In this document: positions 7,314-15,343 of the stretch, one piece after another
Layout of the letters: each line of letters begins with the position of its first letter
Numbering within the stretch: the stretch's first letter is position 1
Origin: a virus
Direction: 5' to 3' (one strand)
IMG/VR virus record: IMGVR_UViG_3300047287_000435
Coordinates: 1 to 39,226 of that record
DNA length: 39,226 nucleotides
Position numbers and translations under genes: made by a program
The notes under the pieces: model-generated
What the model saw: the letters and a program-made list of their open reading frames with translations, nothing else
Databases searched by the model: none
What the model was told of the DNA's origin: nothing

Positions 7314-7442
7314 GTGTATTTCGAGAAAGTCGTAGACGGTGAAACTTGGGTAGTCTGCTTGACTATTTATCAAGAGATGGGCGATCATTTTTGGAATGAA
7401 ACTTATTCAGTTAAGCCAGGGCAAATGTGCGAAGGTCGATGA
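7314..7442 (+). pseudogene. Remnant copy of the terminase junction segment
   Basis: Right after the fibre stop, the frame beginning GTG at 7314 reads VYFEKVVDGETWVVC and then continues to a stop at 7442. The nuclease half of the terminase begins MYFEKEVDGELWACC at 7880, so this is a diverged second copy of that boundary, broken by the homing endonuclease gene that starts at 7396. No good ribosome site precedes it. It is best read as a fragment of a terminase gene left behind by insertion or gene conversion. Confidence 0.6.
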
Positions 7443-7890
7443 TGACGTTTTTGATTTAATAAAAGGTTTTAAGTGGACAGCGACAAGAGGACATAAAACC
7501 TTTTACGCGGTGAGGGGTGAAGCGGTCGCTCCGTACAAGAGGCGCCTAATACAAATGCATCGGCAAATTCTCGGTGCTCCGCCGTTTCCTAGGGCCGAAG
7601 TAGACCATATCAACGGGGATGGCCTAGATAACCAGAAAGCAAATCTGCGCTGGTGCACTCACGCCGAGAATCGAAGGAACGAACCTAAAAGAAAGACAAA
7701 AAGTATCAGTCGTTTCAAAGGCGTATTTTATAGACCAAAATTGAAGAAGAAACGATGGATGGCTCAAATAAAAGTTCAAGGTCGAGCGCTTTTCTTAGGT
7801 CACTTTTTAACGGAAGAGGAAGCCGCCGAAGCCTATAATAAAGCCGCACTGATCTATTTCCGTGAACATGCGAGATTAAATGTACTTTGA
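7396..7890 (+). CDS. HNH homing endonuclease with AP2 domain
   Basis: A 164-residue protein. The HNH core is MHRQILG...VDHINGDGLDNQKANLRWCTHAEN (about residues 55-93), containing the invariant His, Asp-His and Asn residues. It is followed by an AP2-type DNA-binding domain (FKGVFYRPKLKKKRWMAQI to AAEAYNKAALIYF). This is a common architecture of mobile phage endonucleases that cut a cognate allele and spread by repair. Its gene sits at the split in the large terminase. Its last codons overlap the ATG of the terminase nuclease half by 11 bases, so that half may be translated by coupling. It is related in plan to the nuclease at 19243-19758. Confidence 0.85.
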   Translation: MKLIQLSQGKCAKVDDDVFDLIKGFKWTATRGHKTFYAVRGEAVAPYKRRLIQMHRQILGAPPFPRAEVDHINGDGLDNQKANLRWCTHAENRRNEPKRKTKSISRFKGVFYRPKLKKKRWMAQIKVQGRALFLGHFLTEEEAAEAYNKAALIYFREHARLNVL

Positions 7891-8698
7891 GAAGGAAGTA
7901 GATGGAGAGCTTTGGGCGTGCTGTTACGATAAAGCTATTCGCGAGGATGGCAGTTACATGTTTCCCAAAAAACTCACGCCTGAGTTTTTGGCCAGGCAAA
8001 GGAAAGCTCAAGGCTCGTACATCTTTTCTTTTCAGTATCTTAACGAAATCATACCTGCCGATGACCAGGACTTTAAAAAAGAATGGCTTCGGTATTACCA
8101 AGAGCTTCCAAAGATAAAGCACACGTTCGCGTTTGTAGACCCGGCGATATCGCTCGAAAACCATGCGGACTACACCGCTATCGTAGTCGTTGACGTTGAT
8201 GTGAATAACGACTGGTACTTAAAAGTAGCAAGGCGAGCTAGGATAACCGCGACGCAAACCGTTAAGTTGATCTTTGACCTTCAGAAGCTATTCAAATGTA
8301 ACGTAATTGGGATCGAGGCCGTAGCTTACCAGATGGCGTTGATGCACTTTATCGCGGACGAGATGAAGCTTCGGAAAACGGTTATCCCGGTTCATGCGAT
8401 AAAGAGAGGCCCCGATAAGTCTAAGGCCATGCGCATTAGGTCTTTAGTCCCTAGGTTTGAGTGGGGACATATCTATGTGAAGGCTGGGCTTCATGAGTTC
8501 GAGGACGAGTTTGCTAAATTTCCTAGAGGCACCTACGTTGACATCTTAGATGCCCTAGCTAGTATCGAAGAGATTGCTTACCCACCGGATAAGGAGCGCG
8601 TGAATGCAAGAGAGCCAGCCAGAAACAGCCCGGAATACGAAAAGTGGTACATTAGAAACCTCCTCAAAACAAAAGCGCAAGCGCAGGACGAAGGCTGA
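7880..8698 (+). CDS. terL: Large terminase, nuclease half (split gene)
   Basis: 272 residues forming the C-terminal RNase H-fold nuclease domain of the large terminase, plus the preceding linker (SYIFSFQYLNEIIPADDQDF, about 46-65). Likely metal-binding acids: Asp87 in FAFVDPA, Glu146 in IGIEAV, and Asp221/Asp224 in VDILDAL. This domain cuts concatemeric DNA at the start and end of packaging. It begins with ATG inside the homing endonuclease gene and has no strong Shine-Dalgarno of its own, so coupling is likely. Its partner ATPase half ends at 5057. The nuclease motifs look intact, which argues for a working two-piece enzyme rather than decay. Confidence 0.88.
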   Translation: MYFEKEVDGELWACCYDKAIREDGSYMFPKKLTPEFLARQRKAQGSYIFSFQYLNEIIPADDQDFKKEWLRYYQELPKIKHTFAFVDPAISLENHADYTAIVVVDVDVNNDWYLKVARRARITATQTVKLIFDLQKLFKCNVIGIEAVAYQMALMHFIADEMKLRKTVIPVHAIKRGPDKSKAMRIRSLVPRFEWGHIYVKAGLHEFEDEFAKFPRGTYVDILDALASIEEIAYPPDKERVNAREPARNSPEYEKWYIRNLLKTKAQAQDEG

Positions 8699-9185
8699 GA
8701 TGGAAGCGGCCCGTAAGGCCGAGGGTAAGCCCCCTAAAGGTAACCCGATGTTTAAGATGCCGAGCGATCAGGAGTTGGAAAAGATCGCAAGCGAGATTTC
8801 TTTAGGCGTAACCGACGAGGATCTAGCCTTAGACCGGGAACTTGAAGAGATGGCGAAGCAGAATCAGGCGCCGAAAGGGGTCGAGGATGTGCCTGTGGTC
8901 GAGCTTAAAAAAGACCGGCCGGTTGCGAATCTTATGGAAGGCGATCCGGTTACAAGTCATTCGGAGCTTTTAGAGCGCATTCACTTGGCTAAGGTCGAGG
9001 GTTACGATTCTATCGAAGCATCCGCTGACTTAATAAAGCAGCTCTTTCGGCGCGACTTTGATTATATCAAGACCGAGACTGGCTACGGTATTTATAACGA
9101 CATTCGCGTTTACATTGCCGGGTATTTCGACAAAAATAAAAATGCAGATAAAGTCTCGATGGAAGAGAAGCTTCATAAAAAGTGA
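8604..9185 (+). CDS. Hypothetical protein with basic N-terminus
   Basis: 193 residues. It starts 95 bases inside the end of the terminase nuclease gene, with AAGGAG seven bases upstream. A Lys/Arg block, KQKRKRRTKAEMEAARKAEG (about 22-41), may contact DNA; the rest is acidic and helical. An alternative ATG at 8700, right after the terminase stop and behind AGGACGAAGG, would remove the basic block. I favour the longer form because that block looks like genuine protein. Its place between terminase and portal is common for small packaging or connector accessory proteins, but no family is recognised. Confidence 0.6.
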   Translation: MQESQPETARNTKSGTLETSSKQKRKRRTKAEMEAARKAEGKPPKGNPMFKMPSDQELEKIASEISLGVTDEDLALDRELEEMAKQNQAPKGVEDVPVVELKKDRPVANLMEGDPVTSHSELLERIHLAKVEGYDSIEASADLIKQLFRRDFDYIKTETGYGIYNDIRVYIAGYFDKNKNADKVSMEEKLHKK

Positions 9186-9433
9186 CAGACCCAGGCTTAA
9201 ACTACTTTATTCTAGGCATTCTCGTCGCCCTTCTGTTCGGAACGCAGATTTTTTGGGCGCGGATTGCCTATAATTTAGTCGATAGGCTTATGTCTCGAGA
9301 TTTTAGCGAGTACAATCACGTAAAGGGCGTAAATAAACCTAAGGTCGCACCGATAAAGCCGACGCCAGTCGCCTCTATCGACCCGATTGCTGAAGAAAAC
9401 GCCAAGAAAGCGAATAGCATTCTTGGACTTTAG
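9182..9433 (+). CDS. Small single-pass membrane protein
   Basis: 83 residues with a GTG start forming a GTGA overlap with the previous stop. One transmembrane helix lies at about residues 7-30 (YFILGILVALLFGTQIFW), followed by a hydrophilic Pro/Lys-rich tail. No known motif is present. Possible roles include an inner-membrane or virion accessory; it lies far from the lysis genes. It ends 15 bases before the portal gene. Confidence 0.6.
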   Translation: MTDPGLNYFILGILVALLFGTQIFWARIAYNLVDRLMSRDFSEYNHVKGVNKPKVAPIKPTPVASIDPIAEENAKKANSILGL

Positions 9434-9448
9434 TAATCGGGAGCATTT

Positions 9449-11590
9449 TTGGCTTCATTTCTAGAAAACGCACGTAATAGGCTTAACTCATGGGTAAAGG
9501 GCGAGGAGCCCGGGCTCAAATCGGTCGAGGATCAGACCGAAGAGGAGAAAGCGCTTGTCACGTTTGTCGATGCTGAGCTGGAAAATCGCCGAATGTCTGC
9601 GGCCAGACAAGCTCAAGAGGCCATTACTCTTACTAACACTGCATATCTTTGTGGTTTTGATAGCGTTTATTTTGATGGCGCTACTCGCCAATTTAAGCCT
9701 GTTCCTGCACCTTCTCAACTGATCGCGAAAAACCGAGTTCACGTAAACCGAATTCTTCCCACAGTTCAAAACCGTCTGGCGAAGCTTTTAAAGAACGAGC
9801 CGCGCTGGGAGATTCGGCCTAACTCTGGCGACGAAGAGGATAAAGACGCAGCACGCTTAGGTGAGCAGATCCTGATTCAGCTTTGGGATCAGCTACAGAT
9901 CAATAAGAAGCGCGCGAGCCTTATCATGTGGGTTCAGCAGGCGGGCTCGAGCTACTTAAAAGTGTGCTGGGATCCGACGTTAGGTGAGAAAAAAGTCGTC
10001 CCTGAGGACCAGCCGCAAGAGGATGGGACGGTAAAGCGTATCTATAAGCTTGAGGCCATGGGCGATATCCGGGTTGATGTAGCTTCGTTCTTCGAAGTCT
10101 TTCCCGATCCCCTCGCTATGTACTGGTCCGAATGTAAGTCGATAGTTCAGGCCAAGATTAGGCCGCTTTCCTACTTTAGAGATCAATACCCGGAGCGTGG
10201 CCATCTAGTTAAGGAAGAGGATTGCTGGATCAATAGCCTTCAATACGAGGCGAGGATTAATGCGATAAACGTTCAGACCGGCGCGTCTGGAATGTCTACG
10301 AATCAGATCAAGGATTCGGCGATAGAGCGCGTTTACTATGAGCGCCCGTGCAACAAGCATCCGATGGGGCGCTACATAGTTAGCGCAAACGGTGTGCTAC
10401 TTAAAGACGGCGTTCTTCCGATTGATGAACTTCCTTGGATAAAGTTCGACGACATTATCGTAGGCGGGAAGTTTAACGCAGAGGCCGTAATCACTCACCT
10501 AAGGCCGCTTCAAGATCAGCTAAACCGTGGCAAGACCATGCGCGCTGCGTTCTTGAATAGGCTCTTAGCTGGTAAGTACATCGTAGCACGCGGAGCTAAC
10601 CTTGCCCGCGAGTCGCTAGATGACCAGTCGGGCGAAGTTGTAGAATACGATCCCGTACCGAACGCGCCGGCAGGAGGCGCAGTTCAGCCGCTCGATATGC
10701 CGACTATCCCCTCTTACGCCTATGAGGAGGAAGAAGTCTTAAAGTCGGACATCAACGATACAGCGGGGATTAACGAAGCGAGCCGTGGCCAGATGCCGTC
10801 TGCTCAGATCCCGGCGATTGGTATGCAGTTACTAGTTGAGCAGGACGACACACGCATCGGTGTCATGACCGAAAGCCATGAGCATAGTTATGCAGACCTA
10901 GGCCGAATCCTGCTTAAATTTGTAGCAAAGTATTACGAGACGCCGAGACTTTTAAAGATTGCAGGCGAGGACCTGCAGTACACGGTTAAAGAGTTCCGCG
11001 GCGCTGATTTAAGAGAAAACTTCGACGTAAAGGTAAAGCGCGGATCTATCTCGCCTGGGTCCAGAACTCTTAAGCGCCAAGAGATTTTAAATCTACATCA
11101 GGGCGGATACTTCGGGAACCCTACTGATCCAGGCGTTGTTCAAAACGTGCTCTCTATGCTCGAATACGGTGACGAGTATCAGGCGTGGAAATCTCTCTCT
11201 CTTCGTAAACGACAAATCAAGCGCGGCCTAGAGATGATTGAGCGTGGCGAAAAGCCCGCAGTCTTAGAGTTCGACGATCACGCCTTGTGGCTTAAGGAAC
11301 TCGACGATTTCAGGCTTTCGGATAAATACCTAACGCTTAATCCGGCCCAACAAGAGCTTGTTCTTGAACTAATGAACGAGCACGCCGACATGCTTACCGA
11401 AATGACGGCAGGACCGAATGATCCTGATAACGACATCGAGCTTAAGACTACGGACGCGGCTCAGGCCGAGCACGATAAGGTCTTAGCCGAAGCTCCGCCC
11501 GAGGCTCCCGCAGCAGATCAATTAGGCGCGCAGATTCAGGCTCAGAGTGCCGAGATGGCAGCTCCTCCTGAATCAGGAGGGCTAACTTAA
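9449..11590 (+). CDS. Portal protein (P22-type)
   Basis: 713 residues, the size of P22-like portals. Characteristic stretches include NRILPTVQNRLAKLLKNEPRWEI (about 95-117), FFEVFPDPLAMYW (about 213-225), and LRPLQDQLNRGKTMRAAFLNRLLAGK (about 350-375). A helical C-terminal barrel region ends in an Ala/Pro/Gln-rich tail. Twelve copies form the ring at one capsid vertex through which the terminase packages DNA and the tail attaches. The start is TTG with CGGGAG upstream. It follows the terminase cluster and precedes the scaffold and coat genes, the standard order. Confidence 0.88.
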   Translation: MASFLENARNRLNSWVKGEEPGLKSVEDQTEEEKALVTFVDAELENRRMSAARQAQEAITLTNTAYLCGFDSVYFDGATRQFKPVPAPSQLIAKNRVHVNRILPTVQNRLAKLLKNEPRWEIRPNSGDEEDKDAARLGEQILIQLWDQLQINKKRASLIMWVQQAGSSYLKVCWDPTLGEKKVVPEDQPQEDGTVKRIYKLEAMGDIRVDVASFFEVFPDPLAMYWSECKSIVQAKIRPLSYFRDQYPERGHLVKEEDCWINSLQYEARINAINVQTGASGMSTNQIKDSAIERVYYERPCNKHPMGRYIVSANGVLLKDGVLPIDELPWIKFDDIIVGGKFNAEAVITHLRPLQDQLNRGKTMRAAFLNRLLAGKYIVARGANLARESLDDQSGEVVEYDPVPNAPAGGAVQPLDMPTIPSYAYEEEEVLKSDINDTAGINEASRGQMPSAQIPAIGMQLLVEQDDTRIGVMTESHEHSYADLGRILLKFVAKYYETPRLLKIAGEDLQYTVKEFRGADLRENFDVKVKRGSISPGSRTLKRQEILNLHQGGYFGNPTDPGVVQNVLSMLEYGDEYQAWKSLSLRKRQIKRGLEMIERGEKPAVLEFDDHALWLKELDDFRLSDKYLTLNPAQQELVLELMNEHADMLTEMTAGPNDPDNDIELKTTDAAQAEHDKVLAEAPPEAPAADQLGAQIQAQSAEMAAPPESGGLT

Positions 11591-11863
11591 ATGTTTGGTA
11601 CTAAGTTCAGCGGCGTAGGCGACATGTTAGGCCAGGCGATAAAGCAAAGGCGTCAAAACATGATGCCTATGCAGCAGACATCGGCAGATCAAAAAGAGTT
11701 CAATTCTTTAAACCTAGGTAAAGGCGGCGCCTTAGGCTCTCGAGTTCTTCCGCAGTTTCAAGGTGGATATGCTCAAGGCCAAGCGGTGCCTACTTCTATA
11801 GCAATCAGACGCAGACGCGCGTCGATGGGACCTATCATGGGCATGATGGGAGGGGGATTTTAA
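11591..11863 (+). CDS. Hypothetical protein between portal and scaffold
   Basis: A 90-residue protein starting right after the portal stop with AGGAGG upstream, so translation should be strong. Rich in Gly, Met, Gln and Arg, ending in a Met/Gly tract (GPIMGMMGGGF). It looks flexible, with no known domain. It may be a minor head or assembly protein, judged only from its place among head genes. Confidence 0.55.
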   Translation: MFGTKFSGVGDMLGQAIKQRRQNMMPMQQTSADQKEFNSLNLGKGGALGSRVLPQFQGGYAQGQAVPTSIAIRRRRASMGPIMGMMGGGF

Positions 11864-12289
11864 ATGGACGGCATGTACTCGGCTATTAAGAACCGGCGCG
11901 GTGGGCTTTTAAATGATGACGAAGAAAACGCACACCAGATGCCGATGGAAAAGAAAGCCATGGGCAAACCCTCTGGTGAAATGCAGAGCCTGATTGCTCA
12001 GCTAGACGACACACAAAAGATGGAGCTTTTAAAACTCCTCTCCGCCGACGTTGCCGCCGCTGACTCGAGAGAGATTGAAAAAGGCGGAATGGGCCCTGGC
12101 GAAATGATGGAACTCGCCGAAGAAGCGGGCGAAGTCGAGGGCATGGGCGAAACCGAGGATGAGATCGCGGCAGATATGGTCTCGTCTGCCGACATGACTA
12201 GGGCCGAGCAGAACACGAAGCCTAGAAATTTAGGCGAGCGCGCCCGCATTGAGATGGCGAAGAAGTTAAAAACTAAAAAAGGAGTATAG
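11864..12289 (+). CDS. Acidic hypothetical head-region protein
   Basis: 141 residues, directly abutting the previous gene and followed two bases later by the scaffold gene. It has a basic N-terminus, then a long acidic helical region rich in Glu, Met and Ala (EMMELAEEAGEVEGMGETED, about 82-101), then a basic tail. Composition and position suggest an assembly or scaffold-accessory protein, but no family is recognised. GGGGG lies close upstream as ribosome site. Confidence 0.55.
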   Translation: MDGMYSAIKNRRGGLLNDDEENAHQMPMEKKAMGKPSGEMQSLIAQLDDTQKMELLKLLSADVAAADSREIEKGGMGPGEMMELAEEAGEVEGMGETEDEIAADMVSSADMTRAEQNTKPRNLGERARIEMAKKLKTKKGV

Positions 12290-12291
12290 TT

Positions 12292-13074
12292 TTGGAATTA
12301 GAGAATGCAGACGTTCAATCGTTAGGCGGCATGGAAGAGGGTCAGGCGACTGAGACTCAAGCACCCGCTGTAACCTCGCTCGACGGACTCTCTGAGTTCG
12401 AGTTTCAGGGCGAGCGTTTAACGCCGGAACGTTTACAGGAAGTATTTAACGGTTACCGCTCTTTAAGCGAGAAGCAAAAGCAGTACGAATCCGAGGGGCG
12501 CTATCAGGCCAACCTCGAGGCCGACTTAGAGAATGTCCTAGAGAATCCAGCCTTAGCTGAGAAGTTTAAACAGGTCTACCCTGCCAAATATCACGGCATC
12601 GTAGACCGGCTCATGGCTAAGCTGAACCCTCAAGGCCAAGGTCCTCAACTGCCCAAAGAGATTACGAGCCGTTTATCGAAGTTAGATCAACTCGAGCAAC
12701 GCCTAGAGGCTATGGCCTTAGAGTCGGCGAATGCCAAACTCGACGCCACGCTGCCGCGCCTACAGGAGAAGTTTCCGCTTATGAACGAGGATCAGGTTTT
12801 AGCGAAAGCCGAAATCTTTCTCGCTCAAGGTGGGAAGCTTACCGATCAGGCATGGGAGCGATTAGCTAAGGAGTCGCACGAGAAAATGTATAAGGCGTCT
12901 CAGGCATATTTTAAAAAACAGCTTGAGGCACAAAAAGAAAAAGGAATGAAAGCAAGTGACGTTGGCCCTGGCGGTGCTCCCGCAGGAAAGGCGCCCGTTC
13001 GGCCTAAGAATTTCGACGAAGCTCGAGAAGCTATGCTGAAGGAACTGCGCCATCAAGGTCATAAGGCTTTCTAA
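12292..13074 (+). CDS. Scaffolding protein candidate
   Basis: 260 residues, strongly helical and charged. An N-terminal acidic segment leads into FEFQGERLTPERLQEVFNGY, then long coiled-coil-like stretches (LSKLDQLEQRLEAMALESAN, about 128-147), and a basic C-terminus that in P22-type scaffolds contacts the coat protein. Position immediately before the coat gene and low sequence complexity both fit a procapsid scaffold. The start is TTG behind an AAAGGAG site. Confidence 0.7.
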   Translation: MELENADVQSLGGMEEGQATETQAPAVTSLDGLSEFEFQGERLTPERLQEVFNGYRSLSEKQKQYESEGRYQANLEADLENVLENPALAEKFKQVYPAKYHGIVDRLMAKLNPQGQGPQLPKEITSRLSKLDQLEQRLEAMALESANAKLDATLPRLQEKFPLMNEDQVLAKAEIFLAQGGKLTDQAWERLAKESHEKMYKASQAYFKKQLEAQKEKGMKASDVGPGGAPAGKAPVRPKNFDEAREAMLKELRHQGHKAF

Positions 13075-13095
13075 AATTTTAAGAGGAGTTAATTA

Positions 13096-14334
13096 ATGGC
13101 TAACGCATATCAGAGTATTTCCTCAGGCTTGGGCATCCTGAAGAATTTCTACCAAGGCCCTATCGTTGACCAGTTCAACGAAGAAGTGAATATCTACCGT
13201 GGAGCCGCTAAGGGCGTCTATCCCTGGTCTGGTGTTCAGGTGAACCGTCCCTTGAAAGTTCGTCGTAACCCCGGAATCGGTGCGACTTCCGATGGCGGCG
13301 CTTTGCCGGCAGTCGGTCGCCAGACAACGCTTCAGGCCGTGATTTCTGCGAAGTACAATTACCTTCGCTTCGGTATCACAGGACCTATGATTGCTGCATC
13401 GAAGAGCAACGTCGGATCTTTCGTTCGTTCTGCTAGCTTCGAACTCGAAGAAGGCTATAACGACTTAAAGTCTGACGCTAACCGGCAGATGAGCTGGGAT
13501 GGCACTGGCGACTTGGCTCGTGTTAATACCGGCGTTGTCGCCTCCGCATCTGTGGTGATTAAAGGTCGCGAGGACACTGAGCCCGCGCTGAAGTTCTTGG
13601 ACGTTGGTTCTGTCGTTGATATTTATAACGGCTCGACGCTTGTTCAAAGCGGATTGACCATCAACTCGATTTCGAGCGGTAACGCAAACAGCGCAACTGC
13701 AACCGTCGTGTTTGACCAAGCCGTGACGGCTTCGGCTAACGACGTGTTCGTCCGTTCGGGATCCTTCGGAAACGAAATCCAAGGAATCTTGACTCAGCTC
13801 GACGGCGGAACCTCGACGGTTTTCTCGATTGATCGCTCTCTCTATGTGGCGACTCAAGGAAACGTCGTGTACTGCACGAGCGATGGTACCAGCACGGGCA
13901 CCGACCTTCCCTTGGCGCTGAATTACCTTCAGCAGGCACAAGACGAAGCCGAGCGCCGTGGTGGAAAGATCAACGCGATTTACTCGGACTACACGAGCCG
14001 CCGGTACTACCAGAAGCTGCTCCAGGCCGATAAACGCTACGTGAACACTGTTCAGGGCGATGGCGGCTTCTCGTCTAAGGACAAGAACTACCTCGAGTGG
14101 AACGGTATGCCGTGGGTTGCCGATAAAGATTGTCCGACTCGCATCTTTATGCTCCCGGATAAGTTTATCGAGAAGTATGTGCTCGAAGAGATGGCCTTTG
14201 CGGACGAGACTGGCTCCATGTACATCGCAGCTGCCGAAAACGACCAGCTCGAAGTGCGGATCCGTTTCTTCGCGAACCTGTTTAACGCTAAGGCTTCGGC
14301 CTCGGCCGTTGTTCAGGATTATACGAGCCCGTAA
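13096..14334 (+). CDS. Major capsid (coat) protein
   Basis: 412 residues, placed just after the scaffold gene behind a strong AAGAGGAG site. The central part (VFDQAVTASANDVFVRSGSF) and the C-terminal part (RIFMLPDKFIEKYVLEEMAF, then DETGSMYIAAAENDQLEVRI) match the plan of HK97-fold coat proteins of short-tailed phages. Hundreds of copies build the icosahedral head. Codon choice differs visibly from its neighbours (few CTA/TTA leucines, more CTC/CTG/TTG and GAC/TTC), as expected for the most highly expressed gene. The stop overlaps the next ATG (TAATG). Confidence 0.85.
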   Translation: MANAYQSISSGLGILKNFYQGPIVDQFNEEVNIYRGAAKGVYPWSGVQVNRPLKVRRNPGIGATSDGGALPAVGRQTTLQAVISAKYNYLRFGITGPMIAASKSNVGSFVRSASFELEEGYNDLKSDANRQMSWDGTGDLARVNTGVVASASVVIKGREDTEPALKFLDVGSVVDIYNGSTLVQSGLTINSISSGNANSATATVVFDQAVTASANDVFVRSGSFGNEIQGILTQLDGGTSTVFSIDRSLYVATQGNVVYCTSDGTSTGTDLPLALNYLQQAQDEAERRGGKINAIYSDYTSRRYYQKLLQADKRYVNTVQGDGGFSSKDKNYLEWNGMPWVADKDCPTRIFMLPDKFIEKYVLEEMAFADETGSMYIAAAENDQLEVRIRFFANLFNAKASASAVVQDYTSP

Positions 14335-14819
14335 TGATTTTGCCGCAATCGTACACTAAGGCTTTAAAAAGGTACGACGAGTGCCTTTTCGCAGAGCGCA
14401 CCAAGGATGGGCGGCTCTGCGTTTTCCGGAAAACCAAAAGGTTTGACGGGCCGATAGAGTATGACGGCAAATTCTTTTACAATTTAATAGACTGCAAACA
14501 ACTGGTGTTCGCGCTTACGGACACCTGGACGTTGGCCGGAGTGCCCCGGTTTTGGGGGATCGACCGAGTGTTGGAACGCATTCGCGAGATTGACATTCAG
14601 GCTAATGAGCGGCTGATCGAGGAGATGGACGCTGCCAACGAACGCGCCGACGAATCGAAAAGACGCAAGTTTCGTAACGAAGCTGAGGCGTTTTGGTCCG
14701 AAAATAGAAAAGAGTTTATCAAGGCGGTAGACCAAGTCTATGGGACGATCACTTCGCTATCAAAGGATGAACCCAAAAAACGTCTAAAAGACAGGAGTAT
14801 TAAAAATGGGAATCGTTAA
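14334..14819 (+). CDS. Hypothetical protein between coat and decoration genes
   Basis: 161 residues, starting at TAATG over the coat stop. A compact N-terminal half (LCVFRKTKRFDGPIEYDGKF) is followed by a charged helical C-terminus (RADESKRRKFRNEAEAFW). Codon usage returns to the phage average rather than the coat bias, so it is probably made at lower levels despite sharing the message. No family is recognised. It overlaps the start of the next structural gene by 14 bases. Confidence 0.55.
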   Translation: MILPQSYTKALKRYDECLFAERTKDGRLCVFRKTKRFDGPIEYDGKFFYNLIDCKQLVFALTDTWTLAGVPRFWGIDRVLERIREIDIQANERLIEEMDAANERADESKRRKFRNEAEAFWSENRKEFIKAVDQVYGTITSLSKDEPKKRLKDRSIKNGNR

Positions 14820-15228
14820 CCGTACCCTCGATGTGACTGAACAGAAGAAGCAGATGGATGTGACCATCAACGGAACCGTGACCGGTAAGGATTACGTCGT
14901 TTACCGCGCACCCGCTCCGATGGTTATTTCCGATGCCCGCGCGATTGGCGTTGGTCTCTCTGGAACCCCGACCTCGACGCTGAAACTTCAGCGCTTCGTT
15001 ACTGGTGCTGGCTTGACCACGATCAGTATCTCGGGCGCTTTGACTGTGACCGCAATCGGTACCAGCGGTGCTCTACAATATAGCTTGCCTGCGGCTGGAA
15101 GTTCGCTTCTGAGCCTTCAGGCGGGCGACGTTGTCGTAGCTACTTCTGGCGGTACCAACGCGGCTCTCGAGCAGCAGTATGTGAACCTCGTTGTTTACTC
15201 GCTGCAAGATATCCGTTCGTGGAGCTAA
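14806..15228 (+). CDS. Virion decoration protein candidate
   Basis: 140 residues, all-beta by composition, rich in Thr, Val, Gly and Ser (DVTINGTVTGKDYVVYRAPA, ALTVTAIGTSGALQYSLPAA). It has the same highly-expressed codon choice as the coat gene and a strong CAGGAG site, so it is likely an abundant virion protein, for example a head decoration or stabilising protein. No specific family is assigned. A long RNA hairpin follows its stop. Confidence 0.6.
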   Translation: MGIVNRTLDVTEQKKQMDVTINGTVTGKDYVVYRAPAPMVISDARAIGVGLSGTPTSTLKLQRFVTGAGLTTISISGALTVTAIGTSGALQYSLPAAGSSLLSLQAGDVVVATSGGTNAALEQQYVNLVVYSLQDIRSWS

Positions 15229-15246
15229 TTTAGTAGAGTAGTTTTA

Positions 15247-15319
15247 GCTCCCGAGGCTTTAGCCTGTTCATGTTGCGAGGCCCGCTACATGCTCCTTTCA
15301 GGTCTAAGGCTTCGGGGGC
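15247..15319 (+). ncRNA. Long nested hairpin in the late message
   Basis: The 115 bases after the decoration gene hold a 19-bp stem with several G-U pairs and one bulge: 15247-15265 (GCTCCCGAGGCTTTAGCCT) pairs with 15300-15319. Inside it is a second 9-bp stem, 15269-15277 with 15283-15291. There is no T run after it, so it is not a standard terminator. It could be an RNase III or stability element separating abundant head messages from later genes. Confidence 0.5.
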
Positions 15320-15343
15320 GCCTTTCATAAAGGGCGGGGTAAA

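Noticed and set aside
4278-8698. Intein or group I intron explaining the terminase split
   Set aside because: The ATPase half ends in a stop and the interval holds complete fibre genes; no intein splice motifs were seen, and no intron fold was recognised that would rejoin the halves.
13465-13941. Leftward 158-codon frame inside the coat gene
   Set aside because: It is the antisense of a biased, highly expressed gene; the product is rich in Arg and Ser with no motif.
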